From the NCBI GenBank assembly GCA_013398615.1, contig VZSR01000055.1, forward strand, positions 3,338,883-3,402,882: 64,000 bases of DNA, in the 5' to 3' direction. The notes under the pieces are model-generated. The model saw nothing but the letters and a program-made list of their open reading frames with translations. It searched no databases and was not told the origin of the DNA. The translations under genes and the position numbers were made by a program. The stretch is from Brachypodius melanocephalos (lineage: Eukaryota > Chordata > Aves > Passeriformes > Pycnonotidae). Shown here in pieces: positions 35,902 to 47,691 of this stretch; positions within the stretch are counted from its first letter, which is position 1, and each line of letters begins with the position of its first letter.

Positions 35902-37464
35902 TAGCAACTACTTGTTTTCAGACATCTTTTCTGCGGCAGCTGTGGGTTCCAGCTAAGTGTGCAGAAGCTGAGCGAGAGCAAAGGCTAAATCAGGTGTGGT
36001 AATGGGAGCAAATTCTCCCCAGCAAGAAGCTGCTGGGATCAGGGAAGAGGTTACTGGGAAGTGGCATGCCGGACTGAGAAGAGTCTTTGGGTGAGATAGG
36101 GAGATATGGGAGAGAATATTCAGCATAGGCAGGATTAGAGCTGTGCAGAGTCTTAATCTAGGCAGCCCTTTCTCTACACCTTTATCTGTCCTGGTGCAGC
36201 CCCTGCGTGCTGCAGTGCTGGTATAACCTGGCCATAAAACTGGATTAACTGGCCCGCGAGGATCATGGCTGAACTGAAGAGTAGCACGACAATATGCCTT
36301 TGTTTACATGTTCGCTCCTGTGAGTGCAACACAGATCTTCAGGAGACAAAGTGCTTAATTGCTGGTTTAGGGTGTCAGCAAATGAATGTGCATGAGTAGA
36401 ACTGGTGTGAGAGGAAGGTTTTTGCTTTTTCACAGTGCAGTCCATCGCTGCTAGTGTTTTCTGCAATAACAAGAGGTTATTTTACAGGACGGCAAGAAAA
36501 AAAAATCCCATTACTGGAGGACCTTATTTTTAAATAAAAATGACAAAATTACCTTTCTGATTCACCCCTTGGAGATACACCCTGCTGTCTCCCTCGTTCA
36601 GCCTTTCCTTTTTGGCTCTCTCCTACCAATGAAAAAAAAAAAAATCTAGTGGCTGTCTTTGATACGACTCCTAATTTCTTCAGCAACAGCATGCAAGAAC
36701 AGATCCCTGACAGTTCCTCTTACTCCACAATGTTTTGCACCCCAGAAGAAAATCCGGCTTGGACTCTGACCCAGCTGAGTTAATGACTCTTGGAAAACGT
36801 TAAGACCGAGTCTTTAATGAATGCCATTCTGTACCAGCCTTCCTTTCTTCTTTTTCTGGAAGTACATTACAAAGCTCAGGGATAACGTGTATTTTACACA
36901 ATATTAAGAATGTGAGTAAGTTTTATCTTTACTCTGCCAAATCTGTCAAGAATTAACAAAGTTTTCCCACTCTTATTGTTCATCCTGATCTGGAAGCTTT
37001 GAATCTAAAGCTAATTTTATTTGTTGGTCCCTCTGGTCTCATATTTACTCTCCTTTAACGAGAGAGGCATGAAACCCGACTCCCCTTCCAGGACAATTTG
37101 ACGCGGGGAGTGTAAGAGGATAAAGTATTTGAGAAAAGCACCCCAGGAGCATTGGGTTGCCCAGAACCAGGGAACGTTGGGGTGGGGTTTTTTGAACCGA
37201 GGAGAATCGCTCCCGTGCAATCGCTCTTTTCTGGAGGAAAACCAGACCCTCGCTCTGGCACCCTCTTCCATGGGAACCACAGGTTCTGCGATTCCATCTT
37301 CCCTGGATGCAATTCCTCTTTATTCACAGGGGCTTAGTCCTGCCCAGAGCTCGGGCAGTACCTGGGTGCAGGTGCAGTCCAGACAGGTATTTCCACACCA
37401 CCGCTCACAGACAGCGCCTTCGGAGCGGCCGTTCACCGGGAGGCTCCTGACATCCACCTGTCCC
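35902..37464. other. Intergenic, rising CpG content toward the end
   Basis: Nothing is recognised up to about 37.1 kb. From about 37.1 to 37.46 kb CpG dinucleotides become more frequent (cgcgg, gagcggccgttcaccgg), looking like the shore of the CpG-rich region at 38.3 kb. A 214-codon + ORF (37129-37773) crosses from here into the minisatellite and is probably spurious. Confidence 0.45.
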
Positions 37465-38160
37465 CCACAGATTATTTCAAGCTTTATCCCCCTCCAAAAG
37501 CTCCCTACCTGTCCACTACTGATTACCTTAGTTTACCTCAAAATCTTCATTCTCTCCTTTATAGATTACCTCAGATTTTACCCTGAAAATGTGAATTTTG
37601 TCCTTGATAATTACCTAGATTGTACCAGCATGAAAAGCCAAGGGCTACACTTACCTTATTCCCAAATTGTTCATTCTGGCCCTAAAGACTCAATCAGATT
37701 TTTCCTGCAAAATACTTATTTTCCCTTACAGATGACCTTAAGTTTCCTCCCAGATTTTTTTTCCTGTTATTAATGATCGCCTCATTTTTACCTCAATAAG
37801 TCCATTCTCTCCCCTAGAGATAATCTCAGGTTTTTAGCCCCACAACTTTCCCTTCCCATCCATTATTGACAGACAGCTTTAGTTTTACCTCAGTATGTCA
37901 CTTCTTTCCCCTACAGATTAACTCAGATTTTACCCCCAAATTTTCCTCTTCCCGTCCACTCCTGGTTACCTCAACTTTACCTCAAAATGCCCATTATCTC
38001 CCCTCAAGTTTGACCCCCAAAACCTTTCCTTCCTGCTCACTACCGATAAGCTTGTTTTTACCCCAACACGTCCATTCTCTCCCCTACATATTATCTCAGA
38101 TTTTAACCCCAAAACATTCCATTTGTCCCCTGTAAATTACCTAGATTTTACAACCACAAA
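37465..38160 (+). repeat. Degenerate pyrimidine-rich minisatellite, unit about 95-100 bp
   Basis: A recurring unit has the landmarks 'cccctacagattacctcag', 'attttaccccc', 'ccgtccact..tgattacctc', 'tttacctcaa' and 'gtccattctctcccct'. Clear unit starts (agatta/agataa...ctcag) occur near 37472, 37561, 37817, 37914 and 38090; intermediate units near 37690 and 38000 are scrambled by indels. Spacings are about 90-100 bp with some longer units, so there are about seven copies. The array ends in an 11-base C-tract against the assembly gap, so its true length is unknown. It is not a known CR1 or LTR type to me. Confidence 0.75.
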
Positions 38161-38171
38161 CCCCCCCCCCC
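38161..38171 (+). repeat. C homopolymer at gap edge
   Basis: Eleven consecutive C lead directly into the N gap, and five more C follow it. Long C tracts often stop sequencing and assembly. Confidence 0.9.
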
Positions 38172-38271
38172 NNNNNNNNNNNNNNNNNNNNNNNNNNNNN
38201 NNNNNNNNNNNNNNNNNNNNNNNNNNNNNNNNNNNNNNNNNNNNNNNNNNNNNNNNNNNNNNNNNNNNNNN
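38172..38271. other. Assembly gap of exactly 100 N
   Basis: Exactly 100 N is the conventional size for a gap of unknown length. It lies between the minisatellite/C-tract and CpG-rich sequence, so GC-rich sequence, possibly including a first exon, is probably missing. Confidence 0.99.
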
Positions 38272-38560
38272 CCCCCGAGGGCCGGATCTGCCCCGGCGGT
38301 GTTTGCCCCGCTCCCCCTGTGCCCCAGGGCACGGCGGTGCCGGTCCCGTCCCTCTCCCCCGCGCTCTCCCTCTCTTCCTTCTCTCTCCTTCTCATTTGAA
38401 TAATGTCTAATTCGGGGAGGTTTATATTATTGAAATGGCCGCCCGGCTTTCCCCGCCTCTCATGTTTAGTAATTCAGACCTTTAATAACAGCCACTCAGA
38501 GCCCAACGCCGTGTTTATATTTTACATTCGCCCCATGTGCTTTTGTGGTTCAATATGATT
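38272..38560 (+). promoter_or_regulatory. CpG-rich promoter-like region, probable start of POU2F1
   Basis: The first 110 bases after the gap are GC-rich with many CpG (ccggcggtg, cggcggtgccggtcccg, cccgcgc). A stretch with AT-rich motifs between CpG blocks follows (ttcggggagg, aaatggccgcccgg, cattcgcccc, ctcgctcgctggc). This alternation resembles a conserved CpG-island promoter. The next vertebrate gene downstream of STYXL2 in the same orientation is POU2F1, and the strand skew downstream agrees with + transcription. No POU2F1 coding sequence is visible, so the gene name is inferred from synteny only. Confidence 0.45.
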
Positions 38561-39915
38561 CTTCTTTCTCGCTCGCTGGCTTTTTTTTTTTAAATTTTCT
38601 TGGCAAACCCACAGGGCCCCGAGATCAAACCCAGGCTGTGTGAGGAGAGGAGGGGGAGAGCCAGGCCCCGGCTCCTCTGGCAGGCGCCTAGGCCTCACTC
38701 TGCTGCTTGATTTATTTACTAATAACCAAAATGACCCCCCCATCTCCACTCCACCCCTGCCAGCAAAAACAAAACCCTCCTGGGGCTTGAGCAGCATCAG
38801 ATCTGCTCATAGATTCTCAAACACTCATGTCTTTTAAATAAGGAGCTTATTTTTAATTTATAGCAACTCAAGACTGTAAAGCTGTTCCTTTCATATCTGC
38901 TTTTCAGAGGCATGGGCATTTTTGGTCCCTTTGTCCTTGATTCTTTTCCTTAAAGGAGAGTTGCTTCTAATTTACGTTTCCTGGCGCTGAGAGAGCTATA
39001 GAAGACACACTCAAAATCTAAACAGCTTTCCTCCTCCCTCTGAACACAAACAGAATTGAATGCATTGAAGATAATCTTATTCACCTTCTTTTTGCTTAAT
39101 GTGGATGAGGTTTAACAGTGCAGTGTGTCAGATGCTTTTGTCGCTGCTTGTATCTTTGACTGTTCTGGGTTAAGGGTGGTTTTTTTTTTTTCCCTCTCTC
39201 TTTCATTTAGATTTGGCTTTCAAGACAGAAGATACCACTAGGCAGTACAGGGTCTAGAAAGGAAGATAAGTTTTCTGTGATTGTGTCATAAGAACGCCAA
39301 GTGAAAATTGAAATTAATCCTCTTAAATTGTCTGGAGTAATTCAGTTTTAAACCAGATATTAGTCTACTTAGAAATAAAACAAATGGGCTACTTGATTAG
39401 GGGGAGGCAGTAATTTAAATTAGAAAATATTTATTCAGGGATGGGTTTCAAATAAAACTGTGTAGGTTTTCATTAGTGACCATTGTTTTCACCCTGTGGA
39501 GAAAAAGGACCGAACAGCAGGGTACTTCAGAGTAGCAGTGCCAGATTAGCATGTAAACATCTTTGAAACACTACTAGGAAGAGCGTTCACGTGCAAGTGC
39601 AGATGGCGTATTTCGTAGTTTGGTTCTAAATTTAATTTGTCACAAAATACTGCACTGCAGCTAATGAAAAGCATTTTGATTTAAAAAAATAACGACTCAG
39701 ATTATTTATCCTTTTTTCTTCACCCTCGGCAAAGACAGGCCTTGAATACGAGAAGGGAAAAAAAAAGCTGTAGAAGCTGTAATGAGACTGTTCAGGTGAC
39801 TGACTGTTTCACAGACCAACAGCAGAAGGCTGGCTGGACAAAAAGCAGTAATATGATTTCATGCCTTAAATAGCATATGTTTTTGCACTCGCTTCACAAG
39901 ATGTGGTCAAGCCGA

Positions 39916-39928
39916 TGATGTCATTGGC
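39916..39928 (+). promoter_or_regulatory. CRE-like TGATGTCA fused to inverted CCAAT box
   Basis: TGATGTCA (39916-39923) overlaps ATTGG (39923-39927), giving a CREB/ATF-type half-palindrome directly joined to an NF-Y-type site, about 1.6 kb downstream of the CpG region. The motifs are seen; function is inferred. Confidence 0.3.
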
Positions 39929-42900
39929 CAGAGGACAAGGTGCAGTTAATTTGATTTATTGACCTGGGGTGAGGTGTAGCACTGAAACCTTCTCATAGGG
40001 AAACCATTTATCTGAGGACAATTTCCTTTATAGCAGCAATTTAACCACTGCTGAGACTGTAGATATTTTATCCAGCATGATAAAAATGTACATTGCATCT
40101 TGCGAACAAAATTTCTTTGTCACTGGCGTTTTAGTAATTTTTATCGAATGGAATGCTGGACAGTGGCCTTGTGCAGTCTTATGGCTGAGCTGGGGTTTGT
40201 AATGCTGAATTCAGGTATTTACACACCAAAATACAGATGTATTTCTCTCAAACATGTATCTGTGTGCCTGTGTTGCAGCTTAAAATTTTACTGGAATGTG
40301 CTAGGGATAGAAATGTGTCTTTACCAGTGAAGCCCGCAGGCAACATGTTAGCATAACGCACCTTTTCCCAAACCTTGGCATCACCTTCACTTGTCTGAAG
40401 GTACCCAGACTGCTGTATTACTGCTCTGTGAGTATTGCTGCTCAGTCTCGAGTGTGTGTCTGAGTCTCAGACTTGTGTGTTAGTTTGTCACAGGTAGGTG
40501 TCAGATTTTAAGCTGCTCCTTGGACCGTCTTTCTGTACGTTGGGTCAGAGAGTAAAAGAAACTTTTTCTTCTCTATTGTCTACATGGCTGTGGTGAGAAT
40601 GGAGGATTGTGCTACTCTTACAGTGCTTCCTAATTTTTACCGGGAGAATATACTTGATTTTGGCTGTCTTTTCAGCTTTTAATTTATTAGAGACAGAGGG
40701 AAGTGTCCTCCTGTGGAATAGTTCTACTGCCTGATTACATCTAATCAGTCATTAAGATGATACTGCATTTTTTATATTTTCTTTTTTTTTTTCTTCTCTT
40801 TTTCCAAACTGACCAAACCTTAGCAGTCTGACAGCTGGTTGGAAAACAGGCCAAGCTATGCCAGTAGCCATGCTGCATGTGGAGCAGAATTGCGAAGGCG
40901 TGTGTCAGGATGGTTTTAAAACTGGAGAAGCTAGAGCTTCCCTCTTGCTTCCCAGAAGGAAGGGGGGAAGATCTAAGCTTCTCACCCTGTTATTTAAATA
41001 GGAAAAAATATCTCAGGTTTGCTGTCAGTATCAATTTCTCAGAGATTAGCCTGCAGCCCTAATTCAAGCATTCAGTGTTAATACTGGTCCCTGATGCTGG
41101 ATGTGGATACCTTGTGAGTGCTTGTCTTGGCGAGCGATAGTGGCGATGTCTGGAGGTGCCTTGTTTGACGGGATCAGTGAGGTTGCCTTTGCTTTGGTCT
41201 GTCTGTAAGCCCAAGGAAGCATCAGCATACTCTGTGTTGGGAGTCTCTTGTGTGTGAAGAAGTGCTGCTCCTACTTTGGCTTGATCATAATAATTTATTG
41301 CCCAGAAAAATGAAGTTTGCAATACCATCATCACTGAAATAATAGCTGTCAGATTTCAAGCGGTAAATTCCGCATTTAGAGTAGCACACTTTTGCTGTTT
41401 TCTTTATATCCAGATGTGTGAAGATGCAAAGAGTTCTCTAGTAAATGTTTTGCCCATGCTGCCCAGGATGTTTTGGTTGGGTTGATCTGTCATCCAGTTT
41501 CTTTCTGTTAAACAGGGTTCAAGTCCCTCTTAGACAGGTTTGTTTACTCTCCTGGTTCTCTGGCAAATTAGCAGTAGTTTTTGCAGCATGCACTGAGTTT
41601 TCATTTGCTTTCCTTAAATTTTGACTCCTGTGGAGTTCAAGATTTCAAAACAGGTTGTAGTGTCTTTTTCTATTCCTCTTAAACTCTGTTGCCCTCAGGA
41701 CAATAATCTTGATACTTCTATTTTATACAGCTGACAATTAGGCAGCCTCTGCTCCGTGCACTTACAGCTTTATTATTTTTATCTTGAGAGAATCAGTGAC
41801 AGTCCTGGCAAACGACTGTCTTCTTTGACATGCGTATTTTGAGTCTTGGTGACAAAGCTGTTGTCAAAAGAAGGTGTTGAACAAAATTAAGTATGACTTG
41901 AGCATCCCAAATGTGATGTGCTTGGCTGTGCTTAAGCTGGAATGTGAATGAAAGACTATCTCGTATTGCTGGATAGACTTACAGTGATGGCTGTTCACTA
42001 CTGCCGAGATTTGCTTCTGTGTTAACAAATCCCCCCCTTTTCCAAATGTGCTTCATTGTTACACAGAGCAAGTTAAGTGTGGGAATTGTTGGGCTAAGTG
42101 TGGGAGATAAATTTAAAGGGAAGATACTGGTCTCGGTTAGGGTGTATTAAATAATTGCTGGCATTTCACATGAAACGATTTTACAATGCTAATCTGAGGG
42201 GAAAAGAATTGGTAGATGTATTTTCCTTTCTGTAGCTCTTTGCATTAAATTTCTTGAATTGTGTGAATAGGCCCTCATGCTGCTTCGTGTGCACTTATTT
42301 TTCTCTACAGAAAAGGAAATAATTACTTAAGATCTCAGTATTATTCCTTTCCCCAGTTTCTTATTTCACAACTATCTAGGAAATATCCACATTTGTTAAC
42401 TGTATTGTATATGTGAGCTTTATAGTGCACTAGAAAGTCTTTGCAAAAGGGGCTTTTATGGACTGCTACTGACTAATTGAATTAGTTTAGGGTTAATAAC
42501 ATAGTTGAGTGATGAAGTGTTGGTTTGGTGTAGAGGATTTACTGGGTTCCAATCCTGAGTTTGTCACCAATTTTGCTTGCTTTGCTGTTCTGGGCTAAAT
42601 CTGTGTAATGGGAATTATAGAGCACATTTTCACAGGGGTGTTGCTGGGGGAAAAATTAGCTAGTGTTTTCTAGTGTCTCTAGGGGTAAGAGAGCTGTGAT
42701 TCTTCTGCTTTTACATGCAATCATCCAGGCTGGTGCCCAGGTTGAACTTTGCTGAGGATGTTTCAGTGCTGGCACTGTTGGCACACTCCTGTCAGCGATG
42801 AAGGCCTCCCGTTGTACAGGCACAGATTACTGTCAGTTCTAACTATGGTGTGATGCAGATCTGCTCCAGGGTATGCGGTTCAGTGACAGCTTAAATCAGC

Positions 42901-45900
42901 CCCAGCCTCTCCTCATCTCCCTGTGTGTTCCTGCCTCCTTCCCTGCACTGGTGCAGATGCTTGCTGGATTCCTTTGTTGAGCTAGTTCAGGGAATTAAAT
43001 TGGCAGAAAACAAGCCTCGCCAAAAATAGTGAATAGTTTTTTGTTGGTTTAGCTCTTTGAACTGGCTTACGATGAGATTAGACAAATAATAGTACCAATC
43101 AAGGAAGGGAACAAGAAGCACACGTGTTGACCCAAGTCTTCTCATAATTTCATTCTCTCTGATGGCTTTCCTGTTGGCATAAATGGGGACTCATGCTCTC
43201 AGCCGTGTGATCCTACCACTTACTTGGCACCTGTCCTAGGATTTACCTGGATTCCAGGATGCTCCAGGTTAACTTGCTAACCTGGTGGAAAACTAGCTCC
43301 AGATCATTTTATGTCTTTGGTTTATGAAATTGGCTCCACAAAGACCTTCAAGTGCAAGCAAAGGGGGTAGCAAGAACCACTGAGTGAAAGTGGAGGAAAG
43401 AGAAAGAAGGAAGGGAAAGGAAGCTTCCTCTTTTCAAAAGCGGCTGTATTCTGGTTAGCTTAGTTATATAGCTTTGCTTTTTGATATAAACCACTGTGAA
43501 ACCACAGTTGATTGAGTTGATGAGCTGAACTTGATTTAAAATGGCCAAAGGGAAGCAATGGGAGTGTACAGCTGTGGGCACTGTACTGGACCTTCTCTTT
43601 TAGCAGTAGGCTGTACATAGATCTGGAAGCCACAGATGGAACTGCACCTAAGTAGAATAGCAGCTTGGAAACCAACAGATGCTGAAAATTTGGTGTGGTT
43701 TGTACTGTCATAGGTATGATTGCATTAATGGTAGCAAGGACAGAAACTCCAATAAAAATAGTGTATGAGACCATTAAGTGGTTTCTATTATTTTAGTGCT
43801 GCTTATAGTGAGACAGGTCTTTAGAAAGGACTGTGGCTTTAAAGGACATATTGACAAAAGTACTGGGGAAATTACAGACACCATTACTTCTGCTAAATTT
43901 TGGGCTGACATCCTTGTAAAAGCAACCTTAAAAAAGCCCCCATCAAACCCAAGCATAAGTGCTTCAGCCATTTAATATGATCACTCTGAGGCAGATTTAT
44001 CTTTTCTATAAATTGTAATATTGTGACAAGAAACCTTCTGCTCATCATTCCTTTTATTTTTTTCTTCCCAGAAATCTGATTTGGCTGTATAGAGATGAAG
44101 TAGCATATATAGTGTGTTTGACACTGTATGACAGGGCATGAAGCTTTGGAAAAGGAAGATATGAACATCTGAGTTACTAAATTAGTAAATACAGTTGAAG
44201 TTTTAAAATAAAGTGTATAAAAACCTGTTGAATCAGGCTGGAGGTGTAGCTTGCATCTTTTTCCTCCTCCTTTTCTTTGAGGGCTGCTAGGAAGTCACCA
44301 TCTTTTTTGCAGTGAGCTCCTTCGCTGTTTGTTCTCTTTGTCCTTTCGATGATTCAGTTTTATTTGAAAAATACCATGTGACTTAGTAATTTGTGCCTGA
44401 CCATACCAGTGTGAAGTTGTGGCTTTATACTACTTGGCTGCAGCAGAGGGAGAGGAGTGTACAGTGAATACAGGTAGAAATGATTCACGTTTGAATCACT
44501 CGTTTCTACATTATTAGTTAATACAGTTTGCTGAATGGGAAATGAGATTTAAGTTTCTTTCAGGAATTCTGTTGGCAAAGATTCATTTCTAAATATTCGT
44601 GATTTTTTTTTTTTTTACCTGCTGATCTTTAGTAGGTTATTGCTTTTATTTGAATTTTCAAATGTAAGTTTAAATAGATACTTGAATTTTTCTAAGGCTG
44701 CAGACAGATAGATATGCCAGCAAATGCTGCCTCCCCTGCCTGTCAGCTCCTCTGGGAGCATTTCCCACCCCATCCTCTGATGCATGTACACACACCTGCA
44801 TGCACATGTGCTTTGGAAAAAGTAACAGAAAGCTGGGGCTGGGGACAGCTCCTTCTAGCTCTGATCGTAGTAGTGGAAGACCTTACTGTTTCTGATTGTT
44901 GGTGTTTCCTGTTCCTCTGCACTTGTCAGTGGGTATTGCCATTTGGGTACTTTTTAATCCATTCCATATAAAATCAGCTGAGTTAGTAATGGCTGTGGTC
45001 TGAATTGCCTAAAGTAGCCCAGATTATTCAGATTGAAACTTATGAGGGATCCTTGGAGTTGCTTTGTCATCACACCTGAGGGTACAGTTCATGTTACACT
45101 TAATCCAATTGAAGGGTGGGCTGCTGCTCAAAAGGAAAAGGAACGTAAGCAGGGTAAGTATTTGGCCATGACTCTGTGGGCTGTTGTCGCTTTTGACAGA
45201 GACTGTAAAACTGTCCTGGCTTCTTGAAAAAATGTGTTGGGATTGTATGAGGAGACAGGAGGTAGGAGGGCAGAGGGAACAGTAGCTTTCCACTTGTAAT
45301 ATTTGTTTCACAATGAAGGTATCTGTTAGCAGTGTTGGAAATGTGTAGCCCTTTTCCGGTGTTATTGACTTTGCAATGATACTTTCCTGTTTTTAATGAA
45401 TTTGTGTTGATCTGAAGTACACAATTTAAATTGTGGTATTTCCAGTATATCCCAAGTGAAGCATGCAACTTACAATTCATTTCCCTTAGGTGAACTTTAT
45501 AATAAGAACATTTTTACCTGCTGTTCCATTTCAGTCCCATTACAGATATTTTAGACAGCTTATGGCAGCAAAGTTAGCTAAACTAGGGAGTTTAGAAGTA
45601 TCTTTTGGAACAATGGAGAACTTCTGTGTATGTAGTTTGAGGTTTAGTAGCTTCTGACTTCAAATGAGTTACAATGTGTCACATCCCAGCTTGAATCTCT
45701 TCATCACTGACCTTCCTTCAGCTCCTGGTTTCCCTCCAGGATGGTTTTGCTTTGGTTGGGATGGGTGTGCCAAGGCAAGGAAGAAAAGCAGTACCAGGCT
45801 GCACTGCTGCATGCCAAGTAGCCATGATTATAAGACAGTAAAAGTTCTTATGTGAGAACACATCAGGTGGAAGAGTGCGAACTAGAAACCTGATTGTTTT

Positions 45901-47667
45901 CCAGTGTGGTTTTCCTGATTGGTTTTACTCAGTTCGCAAAGAAGCGAGTCTCCTAAAGGTGCAGAAATTTTTCATTTATCTGTTTATCCTTTTTTTCAGT
46001 TTGTGCAAGGAGGTACAAAGAAGGCTGAGCATGTTCTTTACCTCTGTCTTAGTCATGGGCTGGGCTGCAACTTGGTGTTTGGGAATGTAATCAAAGGAAC
46101 TGTCCTTGTGCTTGTCCTGGTTTTATACTCTTTCATAGTTGCGTATTGTTGGAGGAGAGTCAGGTAGATAGGTCTCTGGTCAGAGCCAGGATGGTGATTT
46201 CAGTTCTCTTCCAAACCAAAAGAAAATACCTTCACATTTATTTCCCAATGCATCCTAAGTTTTGTACTTGACTCCTTTCCTATAGTGTTCAGGAGCACCG
46301 TAAAAGAGTTTAAGCAAGATGATGTTCCTTGTCTGCTCTGCACATTTTCAGCTCTGGGGAACAAGTGTGAGGTTGCTCCAAGTGCTTTCCTAGTAATTTT
46401 TGATTCCCTGCCAGGGAGTTGGAGAGCTGGCGGCTCCTTTTGCTCTCAAAGTTTGTGCATATAAGAGGGTGGGTTTTAAAAATTCACTGCCTCTGTTACT
46501 ACTTCATGTAAGAGGTCCACAACTGAGCAGATTCTCAACTCCTTAAGACAAGTAGAGGTTCTTGAGTATGAGAATTATACTGCAGACAGGGACTGCAGAA
46601 ATCTGTAGATTTTGAGTTATTTTTATTTCCAGACTATTCCTTTACTCATTACTTTGGGAGATAGTGGCATTGTAAATATCTCCTCTCAGTTCTGAGAGAT
46701 TAAAATGCTGTGTTTCATCATTTTGTGATTCAATTTGGTTTGGAACCCCGTTGCAATGTGGGTGCATCTTACATGGTTCAGTTCAGCAGTGCATAAGGGA
46801 CTGATTCTAAATATACTAAGGTGTGAATAAAGGCCAGTGCCTCAAAACTTGCTGAGATCATGCTTTAGCCATGCCTGATTAGAAAAAAACCCCTATTTCA
46901 TTAATATCATTCTCAGCACAGTTAAAATTGAAAATGGAACCAGGCACATGTTGTAACACATTTTAATAGTATCTAGAGTAAATGTAACTATTTCTAAACT
47001 AACAGCTAAATTTAGTGGATATAGCATTGTATTTAAGTGCTTTTACACTCAAGTTTCCTATAATTGTGGATGATGGACTCCCAACAGTGGAAATAATTTG
47101 CTATATGGAAGTTTGAATAAAGGAGTTATAATAGTTGTTTGGCATCTTAATTCCCTAGCCTTTCTCAGCTTGATTTGTGGGGGGAGAGAGAAGGGACAGA
47201 TGGTGTTTCTTTGTGTTGTGGTGAATCTGGTTAGGTTTGCAAGTGGTTTGGTCATCTCTACAGATCCTAGCGGAACATTTATAATAGTGATACATGAAAA
47301 ATACCATGTGCAGAGGTGGGCCAGCACTTACATCTTTCCATTCCCCTATCTAGTATTAACATAAAAGTTAGACTTAACAGAAGAACTGTTGGGGAAGACC
47401 TAATTTAACAAGTTCATTTTAAAGTCACGTAAAAAGCTTTGTAAAGTCTTGAGATAATCCATAATTTTCTGTGTGCTCTCAGAGAAGACACATTAGTTGC
47501 TTAAGGGATCAATTAATCTGTCAGTCTTTCAAACAGCAAAATCAGCTGCAGACACGGTGGGGTTTTTTTTTTTTACATATTAAGCAGTGATTTCATATTG
47601 TGTAAGAGCTGGAAATGCAGTGTGTACTAATGAGGAAAGGAATGTCATTGCCATTTGTCCTGTGTTT

Positions 47668-47691
47668 ATATCACAAATAGATTTGTGATAT
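47668..47691. repeat. Near-perfect palindrome with 11-bp arms
   Basis: ATATCACAAAT (47668-47678), a two-base centre AG, then ATTTGTGATAT (47681-47691): perfect inverted arms. It could be a cruciform or a dimeric binding site, or chance in AT-rich DNA. Confidence 0.85.

Noticed and set aside
37129..37773. 214-codon + ORF
   Set aside because: Half of it is the pyrimidine-rich minisatellite, which lacks many stop codons because of its composition. No known protein similarity.
37465..38160. CRISPR-like regularly spaced repeats
   Set aside because: The host is a vertebrate, repeats are diverged and contiguous, and there are no unique spacers. It is a minisatellite.
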